64,000 nt of DNA from Linnemannia schmuckeri (GCA_029449235.1 JANATG010000017.1:1194001-1258000); one strand, 5' to 3'. Positions 33,192-45,500 are shown, numbered from the stretch's first letter. The notes: generated by a model from the letters alone, not told the origin. A program made the numbers and translations.

Positions 33192-36161
33192 ATGACCGAC
33201 AATCCTCTGACCCTGTTGTGTCTTGTTGATGGAGACTCTATGCCATTCTCTGTCGACATCGACGCATTAAAAACTGTCGACCACCTCAAGAAACTCATCA
33301 AGGCAGAAAAGATCAACAACTTCAGCGATGTCGATGCAGACCAGCTTACTCTATGGCACGTCTCCATCCCTCTCGTTCCAAAGAAGGACCGCAAAGACAT
33401 TTCACTAAGCGACGTTCCCTTGAAGGAAGAGCTCGATGAAACAGACGACATCTCTGACGTCTTTCCAGAGGCGCCATCCAAGAAGACAATTCACATCATC
33501 GTCCAGCGACCTCGTCCAGGTAATGCACACACGCGTCTTCTGCTTTTTGTGACTTGCTGTTTGCATCGTCGACACTTGCCCATGCACTAACTTGAAGCAC
33601 TCATCCATTTGCACCAACATAGTCCATGCACCTGTCCGTGCTCGAGCATCTACTCCACTCCCTGACCGTCTCTCGGCGCAGCCTCGTCCTGGTTCACCAC
33701 TCTCTGCTCTGGATGTTGGTGAGTATAACATATATCGACCCACTTGGATTTCTGAATATATATGCTCAACAACATGGCTAATTCCGTTCGTAAATATTTT
33801 CCGACTATAGGGATCATGGACGTCATCAAGGAAATACAAGGATCCTTTCACCCTCGCGACCGGGGATCAGATTCTGCCCCGCAGTTATCCGACCGCATGC
33901 CTTGGCAGGAACGTCCAATGGGAGCGGCAATCGATAGAGTCGTGGAAAATGTCGGAACTTGCCTGTCTTGGCAAAATGACCGACAAATTGCAAAAGCGGA
34001 GAGCTCATTCCTTGTGTGCAGTGGAACAGCTGGCATTGGTAAGGATGCACTCATTTCCTTGGTATCGCTTGACAATCTTTGGTTGCAACGTGTTAACAAC
34101 TCGACATTGAATCCATTAGGGAAAACGCGTTACGGAAGGGAGCTCTACGATGCCTTACGACGTCAACTTTCATCCGCCGCCAAAGTGAAAGGCGTCGATT
34201 ACTCGCCTTACTACTACTACATGCTACTTGACTTCAGCAACAGTGTTAATTTGGGTCCGACCGAAGCTAATCTCTTAGCTGAAACCATTCTTGGCTTGCG
34301 TTTGGCTTATGCTCACTTCTTCAAAGGCAAATACCGAGAACGATTTCCGGACTTCTTCTACAGAGCTGTCAAGTACCGTGAACTCTTTACGATCTCCGGC
34401 ACCATTATCTCCATTCGCCAAGATCTAAAGCTTCCGGAGCAACAGCCATTCTTTCTTTTCCTCCACATTGACGAATTCCAGAGGATCTTCGATCATCGCT
34501 GGGAGGGAACTCCGAAAGGCCGTTGGCCTGCGCCGCTGCCTGAGACTGAAATTCGCCTAACTGGGGACAAAGCAGAGGGTCACACAGCGGAAGGTCTCTG
34601 CCTGTTCCGAGATATGATGCGCAGTCTAGGATCGTTCATGAGTGGTGCGATCAGGCCTGATATGATACAGACATTTCTCTCCGGAACCGCTCGGCAGGAT
34701 GTGACTCTGGCAGCGGAACCGACCTCCTACTCCTTCAAGTTTCTCAGCTGTCCAACATTATCCATGGGAGCATGCTACGACATTATGAGCTATTTCACCA
34801 CGCTCGCCAATGTCCGTCACTGCGAATGGATACCAAAGATGGCGTTTTTTCATCTACTATCGGCCACCGGCGGTCTTCCGCGAGCACTGCAACTGTTACT
34901 GGAGGAGTTTTTCGGACGTCGACAAGAGAAATGCAGCATTTTTCCAGATACAGTGGATGATATCGACATGAACACGGATCGAATTTTCAGGAAAGTCGCA
35001 ACCAGTCTCGACACTTATTACTCTATCACCACCTTCGCCGAGATCCACAAGGAGCTTGTTCGTGCACTTGTCCGCTTATGCATACTTCAGGAACCATCAC
35101 CGCGCACACTTGCTCCATCCAATCACTTCCCGACACTCACCTTGGATGTCCTAGAACGCGATACACATACGATTCTGGAAGACAGCGATGAAGCCCGTGG
35201 AAAAGTGTTGGTCCGAATCCCCTTCTTTTTCCTATACCTTTACAACACAGCCATCGACGAGGTCCGGAATCGTCTTGGATCGGCATTCTTGCACGACTGG
35301 GTGGAGGACCGTGAATGGGGATTCTTTGAACACATGATCGCTGAGTACGAGGCGCTCCGTACGAACCTTCTTATCGGTGATGGCCGCGAAGCAGCGACTT
35401 TGGGATAAATCTACCAAGGAGCCATTGGACGAGCAGAGACTTTGGGCCGTATTGTCAAGCTCAAGAAATTATCGGTTGTCACGGCAGCGCACCGATTCCC
35501 AGAGTCGGGCGGACTGAGTGTTGGCGAACAAGGAGCGGACTGGAGGTCTGGAGTTGTAATCAAGAATGCAGATGGTGCGCAGTTCGGAGATATTTGCGTT
35601 TATCGTGAGAAGGCAGACGGCAACAACGACAACAACGCCAACATCCTCTGTGCGCTACAGGCAAAGAAGCTGGAGAGTCCACTCTCAGTCGCGACCATCC
35701 AGAGCGAGCACGACAAAAACACAAGGACGATCAGGCAGTTACCCGATGGGTCGATCTTGGAGCATGAGGGAATCAAACGAACGCGCCTCATCACTATCCT
35801 TATTACCACTGCGGATATAACGGATGGCACATTTCAACAGCTCAACGGGTCGTTTCCCAACGACTGTCTCCTGATCTACCGAGGAAATTTCACCAAATTC
35901 TTCGGCGACTCATTCAGCATATCTGCCGCCCTCGCAGCTTCAAAGGATCTCAATTGGAATTTCGCGACTCGGGAAACTCTGAAAAAGAAGCATAAGCTTG
36001 GGGACAAAGAGGTGGACCAAATCTTCGAGAACATGCCCTACCGCTCGTATGACGATCTTATTCAAAAGGTACCTGCAATGGGCTTCAAAAATCTCGATAA
36101 GGAGATGGGATTCTTGACGTACCAAGATTTCCAGCCTGAAAAAAGGCGTCGAGTAGAATAA
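33192..36161 (+). CDS. CR-type (crinkler-like) effector: ubiquitin-like header, P-loop NTPase, REase-like domain; in-frame TAA
   Basis: Host- or neighbour-directed nucleic-acid-targeting effector of the crinkler (CRN/CR) class, by architecture. Exons 33192-33519, 33623-33718 and 33811 onward are in phase. Residues 1-110 form the ubiquitin-like header (LLCLVDGD, then LTLWHVSIP). A Pro/Arg linker (110-140) follows. The NTPase region has a P-loop-like SGTAGIGKD at 212-220, where the usual Ser/Thr after Lys is Asp, and a Walker B FLHIDE with D362/E363. After residue 690 a PD-(D/E)XK-like nuclease domain shows D735 (FGDICVY) and Q758-x-K760 (LQAKK). A TAA at 35406-35408 (codon 674) splits NTPase from nuclease in the same frame. 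Either it is a nonsense mutation, or a 60-nt in-phase intron (35377-35436, weak GTGATG donor, GAGCAG acceptor) removes it. There is no classical signal peptide, as is common in fungal CRs. Confidence 0.85.
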
Positions 36162-37004
36162 ACTTTGCCATGCTTTTAATAGCAGGCAAGTCCCAAAACA
36201 ATCTTACATACAGCCGAACAGGCATTTTCTGTCATATACGCTAAATTTTCGCTTTTTCTATCACATACTGCATTTACTACATTGATACAACCATACGTCC
36301 CAAGCTGAAAAAAAGATATATTTGTAAAGGCACAATATATTTGATTTCACCAAATTTCAAGACTCGTAAAATCGTCGTCATTGACTAATGTGAGGTTGCA
36401 CTCATGCTTGCTAACCTTTTCTTGGTTGCATTCAAATTCGGACATTTTTTCATTTTCGTATTCACTTGTTGTCATTAGCTAATCGCAAAAGTATTCTCTT
36501 GTAACAGCAGATAAGGAAGAGAAAGACAAGAGGAATACTAAGAGCAACAGAGGCAAAGGGTGTAGGGACGAGAGGAAAGCACAAGAAGGATGCTGTTTGG
36601 GAGGAACGGCATTTTTATATTAGTGTATTAATGGATATGAGGCATAGTTCTGGCGTTAGTGATGAGGTAGGAAGAGGACGAAGGTGGATGTGGAGTAATG
36701 GCACAGGTGATGACCAAGCTGGTAGTGATGGCGCAGGTAGGGCCGACGTTGGCGCATATAGTAGCTGATGATGACACAGATGCTGACGCAGGTGAGGGCA
36801 CGGAGGGCGAAGGTAATGGCGATGGCAAAGCAAGTGGTATATTACGATATTATCACTTTGTATATCTGCAAAGAACCATGTATTCTTCGTCTGTGTGATG
36901 TTTAACGAGCAGCTGTTGTACGGAAAACTCCAAGTATATATTTACTATACTCTCTCAGAAAAAGCATTCCTGTTGTCTCCAAATCGCGGTGCTAAATGAT
37001 AATG
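36162..37004. other. Spacer between effector and RNase H genes, with a GGT/GATG-rich degenerate repeat
   Basis: AT-rich DNA, then at about 36655-36840 a degenerate tandem stretch of units like GATGGCGCAGGT and AATGGCACAGGTGATG. The composition resembles the other GGTGGCA minisatellites but the units are less regular. No gene is supported. Confidence 0.45.
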
Positions 37005-37571
37005 TTAGTTGAGCTGCCATGGCATGTGGTCATCATTGTGAGCACTTCCTGCCCACCTGTCAGCAGCCACATTACCACACACTCCACTGTGTCCATGCAC
37101 CCACTGAACTGTAATCTGCTTACCTTGTTGGATGTAGGCAAGCTCAACGGTTCTCCACCAGTCGACATTCGGTGATTTCAGTAGCTGCTGTGAGGTGGAA
37201 GGATGCTGTATAAGCCTGGAAAAGACTTGAACACTGGACAAATCGTCCAAGTATATGGTTGCAGGCTGATGGCGTGGGCAACACAAGATAGTCGCCAGGA
37301 GACCAGCAATTTCGGCTCTCGTTGAGGACTCCTCCCCTCGCGCAGTGCCTGTCACTGCAAGATCGTATTTTCCTTCGGTCCGTTTGAAGACTCCTGCAAA
37401 ACTCATGCGAGTGTCAACGCTGCGTAGGGGTTGGTACGAGCCGTCTGAATAGAGATGATGCATTCCTTGCTTTGTCTCCAAAAATTTCCTAGTCGCTAAT
37501 ATCTGTTTTGCGGTCTCGTTGTCGAAGCTGACGCCGGGAAAGTTAATAACTTTGATTGCGGTTTTCATCAT
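37005..37571 (-). CDS. Stand-alone RNase H-like protein
   Basis: 188 residues, one exon. It has the type I RNase H fold signature: D in LYSDGSY (about residue 43), E in STRAEIAGL (about 83), D in IYLDDLSS (about 103), HGHSGVCGN and a final D in AADRWAG, so all catalytic acids (DEDD) are present. It would cleave RNA in RNA:DNA hybrids. The HGHSGVxGNxxAD ending is characteristic of RNase H domains of non-LTR retrotransposons, but no reverse transcriptase flanks it. It may be a captured retroelement domain under its own promoter or a retroelement remnant with a surviving frame. An (AT)n run lies directly upstream. Confidence 0.8.
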   Translation of the reverse strand: MMKTAIKVINFPGVSFDNETAKQILATRKFLETKQGMHHLYSDGSYQPLRSVDTRMSFAGVFKRTEGKYDLAVTGTARGEESSTRAEIAGLLATILCCPRHQPATIYLDDLSSVQVFSRLIQHPSTSQQLLKSPNVDWWRTVELAYIQQGKQITVQWVHGHSGVCGNVAADRWAGSAHNDDHMPWQLN

Positions 37572-37620
37572 AGTATAAGAGTTGATTGATTATGCATTGA
37601 TGTTGAGGAGGTGAAGTGCA

Positions 37621-37645
37621 GATATATATATATATATATATATAT
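37621..37645. repeat. (AT)n microsatellite
   Basis: About 11 AT units, roughly 50 bp upstream of the RNase H start codon on its promoter side. Confidence 0.9.
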
Positions 37646-39935
37646 GTTCAAATGATGTAAAGTTTTCACTATACTATAGCTATGTCATTCTGCTCGATGC
37701 GCAGTGATGCTTACTTTATAGACGCTTGTAAATTTTACATCAGCGAGGCGAATACGACTTATAGACGTATCATTGCGCAATCATTATAGTCTCTAGCTGG
37801 ACACTTGAAAGGCACCCCCTCATAACCTCATGGCAGTTATCCTCCGCGAGATGGTTGGCACAAACCTGCAAAATCAAAGCAAACTTGCCTAACCTGTCAA
37901 CACTCTTCAAGCTATCGTCGCGCCTAATGAATCTTCGAAGTTCCGGGCAAGGCCCAATATCCCTTCACCAGCCTCTCTGATTCCAAATTAGTCACGCATA
38001 AGAGCACGGAGCTCGGCAATGCAGTGGTAGTTGAAAGTGAAATATATTCGCAGTTGACGGCGCGTGTTTGCAATCACAGTCAAATATAGAGCTCTGGTTT
38101 GATGACCAAGTTGTTAGAGATGATAGGATCAGTCTAAAATTCTTTGGACGCTTCCACAGTCTTCGTAATGCCTTTTTATCAAACCTTCGTTTTAAAGTTC
38201 GTTCGCACTGCTCGTAGGTGGGGCGACACGGATATCATAGTGAGAAGTATGGGGTTTGTAGTCAACGAGAAGAAAGAGTTGTTTCTTTATTTTACACCAC
38301 TGAGTGGTATTTAACCACGAATGTGACAAATGATCACCGAGGTGATAATAAATAACGGAAGTGGTAATTATCACGGAGGTGATGATTAACCACGGAGGTG
38401 AATGCGCTTCTTCGTTAAATAAAAAGACGGGGTAAAATGAAAATAAAACCCCGTACCGCAACAATAGTCAGGGCTGAGCTGTCCAAGCACGTCTATCATG
38501 TCGGATCTTTGGGTATCAGTGATGTTGGTACATATATGCAGGTGTTGGTCGAGTGTATTTTTTGAAGGAGATATTTTTGGAAGGTTACGGTGTGGTCAAG
38601 CATTGTAGAATGATGCGCAAACACGATCTGTTAATAGAATGTACTTATGCTTTTTTATGTCATGTGTGATACGATCTACAGAAAAAATGGGTGCTTGTGT
38701 AAACATACATAAGGCTACGATCCACGACACGGGTGCAGTGGCGACAAGAAAAGTGCGATGCCAAGAAACCTCATGTGTTTGACGTGTGCGTTGGTGTGGT
38801 AGATGAAAAAGAGGGATAAACATAGAGATGCTTGAGAAGAAAGGGAGAGAGAGAGTGTGTGTGAGAGCGAAACTTGGATGGAAGTGAGAGCTTATTTTTC
38901 TAGTGATGAAGTAGCGAAACCAGATGGTAAGAACACAGGACCATAGTTTATATACTCTTTAGAAAGGATCTCATCTGCAAATGCACGCTCCGGTATTCTG
39001 GGGATAGCCTGGTTCTCTCAAGATTTAAGTAAAGCACCTACGCGAATTTCTAACAACGAAAAATAATGGTCCGAGAATGTGCGATTGGCATTTTTGTATG
39101 TTGAAGAAGGATATCCCCCTTTTACCTCCTGCGATAATGAAATCACATGTAGAAATATGGGGAAAGGGTGAGATCTATCGTATATATAGATTGCGCTGGG
39201 ACCAAGAAGGCAGACAAATAGACAGGCGGAGAGAGACCAACAGACAGGAAACAGCTGCTTCCTTAAAATTTGAAGTTGAAAAAAATGGAAAACGCCTGAC
39301 CATTTACCACCACCATGCGCGCGTTCAAAAGATAGGAGCAAGAGAAGAGAGATAAATAAAAAAGGGTGGGAACTGCAAAGAAAGACACAAGATGAAATGA
39401 CATAATGGGGGTCTGTCTTTGAACATGTCTCTTTTTTTCCCCTTCCCTCTCTTCCACATTCGTCCTCGTTTTAGTTTTCTGCATGACAAGAAGTGGGGGC
39501 GGGGAAGATTGATTGAACATGAGATTTGAAAGATTCACTGCGCATACATAGAAGGTCACATAAAGGGCAGGGAAGAAAGACGAAGAAGAGGGAAGGAAGG
39601 TGGAGGAAGAGGGTCGGCTGCTGGGCGAGACGATGTAATGAAAGCGTGAGATCGCAAATAGAACAAATCGAGATGTCTCCTTTTTTCCTTTCGTTCCTCT
39701 TTTTTCTCTTTCTATGTTCTTACAGGGCGGGGCATGGACCAAATAAAAAAAATAGAGCAAGTGGGCCGGGGAAAAGTTGAGATAGCGTTCAAACAATTGT
39801 TTCCTGAGCTCTATTTACTTTCAATAATTCGCGCTCAAGCCTCGTATGATTTTTCGTTTGATTTTGTAGATGTCATGCTGTGATGAAAAACGATCAATGG
39901 ACGACTCTCATTGTATTGGAGGGCCAAAACAGAGA
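37646..39935. other. 2.3-kb intergenic region
   Basis: No gene is supported. It contains the near-palindrome array at 38294-38404. The stretch from 39.0 to 39.8 kb is purine-rich on the plus strand with only low-complexity frames, and likely belongs to the 3' flank of DCTN4. Confidence 0.4.
38294..38404. repeat. Tandem array of six ~19-bp near-palindromic units
   Basis: Units begin at about 38294, 38314, 38333, 38352, 38370 and 38389. Each centres on a small palindrome: ACCACTGAGTGGT, ATCACCGAGGTGAT, ATCACGGAGGTGAT, ACCACGGAGGTGA and two decayed versions. Units are separated by short A/T linkers. Such an array could bind a dimeric protein repeatedly, or be part of a terminal repeat of a mobile element. 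Confidence 0.75.
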
Positions 39936-42104
39936 CTATGAAAAAGTCGGAAGAGCCTCGCCAAACCCAATGACAGTCCAAAAGGCGACCGTCTTGTCGA
40001 TGAGTTCAATCTCGGGCGCTGGATGGTCCTTCGATCCGCTGACCACCAGTTGTGTTGGTAATGCCGATGGTTCAGTGTCCGACTGCAGCTTGTGTGCCTT
40101 GAATGTAAATGTCACCAGCAGCGGGATCTAAATGCGCAGAAACACGAAAACACGAAAATAAAGTTAGTTCAGGAGTTGCCAACGACGTGTTCCAGATTCG
40201 ATTGTCGGTCGTTCAATGGTTACCTTGACTTCACCGGCTGCAGCTGGTGTGATATCCAAGGCAATGCTAGTTGAGTTGGCAGTACGTTCGTAGACATCCT
40301 CGTGTACTGATCCAGGTGCTGTGACCATGGTGCCGACCTCATATTCCCAGACCTCGTTGAAGGGCGATACAGTGAAAGAGGGCGAGTGAATAACGACTCC
40401 GTGGTTGGGGATGGCTCCATCACCGTATCGAAGAGAGACGTGTGCCTCTTCATGTCGTGGGTTAGTGAATCTGAGAATGACGCGCGATACCGTCTGGACG
40501 ATCATGGGTTGAAGTCCTGCAATTGTAATGTTAGGAAGCTGGCTCCTATAACGTTGTAAAGCATCGAGTTATGATAGATTGCGCAAGTCAGCGGTGATTC
40601 GAAAAAATGATAATTAACGCAGGATGTACGTGCATAGAAAGGAGGGTTTGCTTACAGGGCGATAAGATTGATCTTGAAGCCAGTAGCCTGGGCCTTCTGC
40701 TCGGGCTTGACAAGGATGTGGCGACAGGACCTGCACCGCCTCGACTTCTTGATCCGTAAATGTATCCTTTGTGGCAGAAGTCGCTGTGTCGAATATGTTT
40801 GGTTCTGCAGTTGTCGGAGGCGTTGCTTCATGGTGGTCGTCTCGCTCAGGCTCGTGATCGACATGAGTTTCTCCAAATTCTCAGTATCCTCCATGACTTG
40901 AACAGCAGGGGTGTAGTGGGCAATGTCGTCGCTCTGTTGGGCTTTGTGATTTGAAGTGGAGACATAGCGGAGCGACTGAAGAGTTCCTGATTGAATCGAG
41001 GTCAAAAGAGATGAGGGAAGGCCGGGCTTCAAGCTATGAACTCTGAAGTATTTTTCCAGGTGATCCTTTAGACGGTCAAACTCCTTGACATCCGGTAATG
41101 AATCCTCTGTTTTTTGAAGTTGCACTATGACCAGGTACGATAGATGGATGTTATAGATCAGCGCTGTTGTTATTCAACCAGAACAAGTGTATTCCTTGTG
41201 ACTGGTACACCATGTGTCCACAACGGGTTACCTGCAAGTCCTGTGGGCTTTTCAAAGGTCATCCCGATCTCCTGCGAGTTCCATTGGCATATGTTACAGG
41301 CGAGATAGTACTGTCCTTGTGCGGCGGTTCCAGCTGTTATCATTCCTGCATCTGGATCTTCCGATACCACTGACAGAGTGCTCTGGCATATAGGGCATTC
41401 GAAGCAGTTCCTCGAACACCTATTCAACAGTAAGAGTACAGTTATGGAGTTTGTTTTTAAGAGAATCACGATAGTAATTAATACAAAACGCAAATAGTTG
41501 TTAGGTTGACGTGACATGTGCTAATCATTCCGTATCTTTCCCCCCTGATTTTTGTCTCGCCCAATTTCGATGCAGGCTCCAACAAAAAAACGTACTTGTG
41601 CTTTTCAGATTTGACACTGGCGGTGGGCACGTCAAAGAGACAGTTGGGACAGTAGTAGCAGACGATTTCGTCCTGAGTACACTTTGGACAGCGAATCTCA
41701 TCGCACGAGTCGCAAAAGTAGAGCCGCGACAAGGAATGCGAACCATGCGGGTCCGAGTTGTTGCCTGAGTCGTATACCTCGGCGGGTGTTTTTGACCGTT
41801 CTCCTGCCGAGTCGTTTTCGTGGTGGTGAGTGTGATGGTGAAGGGTCAGGGCGGCGGTGGCAGGGACCAAGTCTGCTGATGGAGTAGTAGGGTCAGCTGT
41901 GGTGGTAGTGGTAGAAGGGTCAATGTCCATGTCCTTGTCATCAATGTTAGTTGTCCTGGTGGGCGTTGCTGTTCTTGTTGTGGAAGGTGTCCTGGATGCG
42001 GTTGCGGATGGGCCTGGACTTGAGCAGAGACAGCGGTAGTGGACAAAGGGCTGGATGACGGGCCCTTGACTGGGCGGTGCGTTGAGCGCGAGCATGGCTG
42101 CCAT
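39936..42104 (-). CDS. DCTN4: Dynactin subunit 4 (p62)
   Basis: Pointed-end subunit of dynactin, which links dynein to cargo. Exons read 42104-41596, 41419-41232, 41124-40656, 40545-40224 and 40127-39936, all in phase, giving 559 residues. The zinc-rich N-terminal region is diagnostic: CLC at 25-27, then LYFCDSCDEIRCPKC (128-142), CYYCPNC (149-155), CFECPIC and YYLACNICQW. A helical segment beginning EFDRLKDHLEKYF follows. The middle has RRCRSCRHILVKPE, matching the conserved second cysteine cluster of p62, then a beta-rich C-terminal domain. A Thr/Pro/His-rich low-complexity insert occupies about residues 30-110 and is not part of the usual protein. The gene is divergent from LAA1 across 494 bp. 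Confidence 0.93.
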
Positions 42105-42598
42105 CTCGATTGCGTGATGTTATCTTTTTACGATGAGAAAAGGAAAAGAAGAGGGCCGCGTGGAGAGAGGGAGGGTGATGCCTGCTGGTGGGGCGGAGAG
42201 CAGGAGGTTAGAAAGAGGAAGAGGTATTAAAGAAGGAGTGAGTGTCCCTGTTTGTCCATGGGACCATCCCCTCCCTTCGTCTTTCTGCCGCGTGAACTTT
42301 GACAGGACAGATCCCCCGTGACATAGCAGGTACGATCGAATACTCTTCTCCCACTAGCGCCAATTGCCACTTGTTCGCTTCTCTGTTCCTCTACTGACAC
42401 CATCCATCTCATACTTCCCCTTCCTTCACTGCTCTCAATTGAACAATCGAACCTCACTCTCCTTTGCTTCCTCTTCCCTTCCTGCACATCCTCTTTCTCT
42501 GCAGCAGTATACACACATCGCATCAGCCTCACCTCACTATCTACTCATTTTCTCACACACACTCACTCGCTCCAACCAAAGCAGGGGGATCAACAAGG
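42105..42598. promoter_or_regulatory. Shared divergent promoter DCTN4 / LAA1
   Basis: 494 bp between the start codons of two trafficking genes. A C/T-rich block at about 42360-42580 lies before the LAA1 start; the DCTN4 side is purine-rich on the plus strand, that is pyrimidine-rich on its own strand. No TATA box is evident. Confidence 0.5.
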
Positions 42599-45500
42599 AT
42601 GGCAACCCCTCCAGAAACTCGTCCATCCACTCCAGGGACACCCATCACCTCTACCGCCCGCAATGTCTTTGACTTTGACGAGCGCCTCTTCGCTGCCGCA
42701 GGAGACCTTGACAAGCAGAGCAACCCTCCTTCTAACAGCAAGCAAGAGTTCTTTGTCTTCCAATGGCTAGCCACCGTCGAGCGTGAGCTCAAACGTTGTG
42801 GTCACGTACGTTACTTTTCTTCTTTTAATCCAAGCTTATGTTGCTCTCTGTAGAAGTGTGAGAGCATACATATTCCATCTCGTCGCATAGAAACGCGCTC
42901 TAATACGCTCACTCTTCTCATGGACTTTCATAGGATATCTTCAGGATCATGCAACCAAACTTGGAGCGTCAGTTGCTCAAGCTGATCTCCATGCCCGCTC
43001 CAAAACCCCGCCATCCTATCAGACGCCTGATCGCCCGCTGCTTCCTCTCTCTCTATGTCCGAGGCAACTCTTCCACTTTGTTCGAAACAATTCAAATCCT
43101 TCAGAGTTTAATTGAGACCGGTAAAGGCATGGGCGACAAAGATGTCAAGCTGTAGGTCCCCTGTGCTTGCTGTTTGATTGCTGCTGGCATCTTTGGTTGT
43201 ACAATCTGCTTGACTGTGAAATAATTTAACTTGACTCTGATTTCATATACATAGTGCTGCGATTCATTGCATCGGAGTCATCATGGAGACCATTGGCGAA
43301 AAGGTATTTGCACAGACGCAACCTATCATTTGCCCAGGAAGCGATTAATTGCGACTTAGAAAAATCCAATTGTGTTGACCTGCCTTGCACCAACTACCTT
43401 CATAGATTCAATCGTTGGTGCCCGATCTCGCTACCTCCTTCCTCAAAGTTATCAAGAATGAAAAGATAGTAAGTGGGTACCTTCAGCAGTGCAACTTCAT
43501 CGTCTCCTATGACAGCATTCGATATCTTCATCAAACTAACCCTTAGTCGCATCTTTTTCTTTTTCATCAATAGTACCCCTTGATTATCAGAGTGGAGGCG
43601 ATGGTTGCATTACGGAAGATGCTGCAAGGTGCTGGGCGTGGGGCGACGGATGTGACCAACAAGGAGATTTTAAAGTCCCTCAAGCTCACTATCCTGGACA
43701 AGGCTTTAATCATGCGCTCATCTTCAGCGGAGGTAGTTTTGAACAATATCCTTTATCGCTTGCATTATATACAAGTGGAAGGAACAAAAAGCTAACTTAC
43801 TCGTTGTAATTACTTATCTGTGGTATTAGTGTCTCACGGCGTTGGTCAAGCACACGACAATCGTTTTCACAAAAGCAGAACTTGAAGCGTCAACGACACT
43901 GTTTATCAAAGCAATGGACGAGTCTACCTTTGAGATCAGGAAATCAGTCGCCACTCTCATTGCGACTCTTCTGTACTCAAAATTCCAAGGAGAAGAAAAT
44001 TTGACAATGGCAGGCGCACAATCACCACCACCTGCGGGACCTGGAGGAAAACCAACAACCGTCAACGAGACTTTCACGCTGGACGTGAGCGAGCTTCTCT
44101 CACACCTTTCAACGGCCTACAACAAACCTAACACAAGCCGCGAGGTCCGTGCCGGATTGTCAGAGACGTATGCCGCCATGTTGATCATGTTAGGACCTTC
44201 GATTGTGGAGCGACATTACGGCACCATCTTGAAACACTTGCTGACGGAACTGGTGTCAAACCCCAAGAATACTGGATCGAGATTTGAGATCCTGACAGTA
44301 CGGGAACACGTCGAGTATCTGTTGCGAGGTGTGATCGGAGCGCGTCTATTGAGCGAGTCAGGACAAATTGCATCTATTCGGGAGTTGGTTGGTAGCTGGC
44401 TAAAGATGTGGCCCGCCGTCATGCCCGGTGATGTTGAGCCCTCGGAGTATGCTCTCATCAGCGCACTGAACGAAACTTCGGCTTTGCTCTTGGATCTTGG
44501 AGGCGCTGCTAGTTCCATCCAGGTATGAGCACACTGCATGATGTTTAGTGGCGTTTTAGGCTTCACTATCAGCAACTAAAAAATAAGTCCGCTAACTCGC
44601 TGCAAATACTGCGTGATAAAATAATAGGACATTCTAATGTCATCGCTTACCAACTTGGTCTCACATCCTTCTCGTGCGGTCCAGACTGCCACAGCATGGT
44701 GCTTGAGGTGCCTATGCATCTCGCTCCCGACAAACCTCGCCAAACTGATCCAGACTCTCAGCGCCAAACTTTCGACGGACCTGGGCACCCTTAACAACAT
44801 CGGCAACAACTTTCAAGACGTGGCAACAAGAGCGAACGGTCTAGCGTATGCGATCGGAGGACTTATTACTGTCATTTCTGTTCATCCTCTCTACGTCTCG
44901 TTCGAGATGAGTGCACGTATCTTTTCGATGGCGGCCCAGTTGATCAAGAACAGCACTAACAAGGAGATCCGTGTGGCGGCAGCTCAGATCCAGATTGCTT
45001 GGGTCTTGATCGGCGCCTTGATGTGCCTCGGGCCCAACTTTGTCAAGATGCATCTCCCTCAACTGTTGCTCATGTGGAAGACAGCCCTTCCAAAGTTCAC
45101 CTCCAAGGATGCGACGAATACGAACCGATCTGAGCTGGATTGGGCATTCATGATGCATGCTCGCGAGTGTGCTCTTGGCTCCGTTGCGTCGTTCCTGCTG
45201 CACAATGGCGAAAAGTTGGTCACCGTTGATGTGTCGAAGAGAGTTGCCGCTCTTTTGTCCAACACTATGGCCTTTGCCACTGTAGTCCCGACCTCGTTCC
45301 CTCCCCAGCCAGTGGCCCCTGGAAACAAGGCTCCCGTGCACGAGTTGTTGACTGTCAAGTTTTCGGAACGGGATGACGCGCTCAGGAAACGGATCTTCGA
45401 GTGCTTTGTCGCCATGCGACATACGTCTGCCTTTGAGGTGTACCACTCGACGCTGATCAAGGCTACTCTGGATGTATTCTCCGACCCAGACAGGACTTCA

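Noticed and set aside
32551..33590. Long overlapping open frames on both strands upstream of the CR gene
   Set aside because: They are made of Ser/Phe/Pro/Leu or Lys/Arg/Glu low complexity from the pyrimidine-rich repeats and have no domain; the effector header starts at 33192.
30813..35408. Two in-frame TAA codons could mean TAA is read as sense in this organism
   Set aside because: Malate synthase, GEP3-type neighbours and other intact genes end with ordinary TAA or TAG at the expected protein end, so no code change is needed.
38200..38470. Possible solo LTR around the palindrome array (minus-strand TGTTGCGG start)
   Set aside because: The opposite end and a target-site duplication are not visible; only the array itself was kept.
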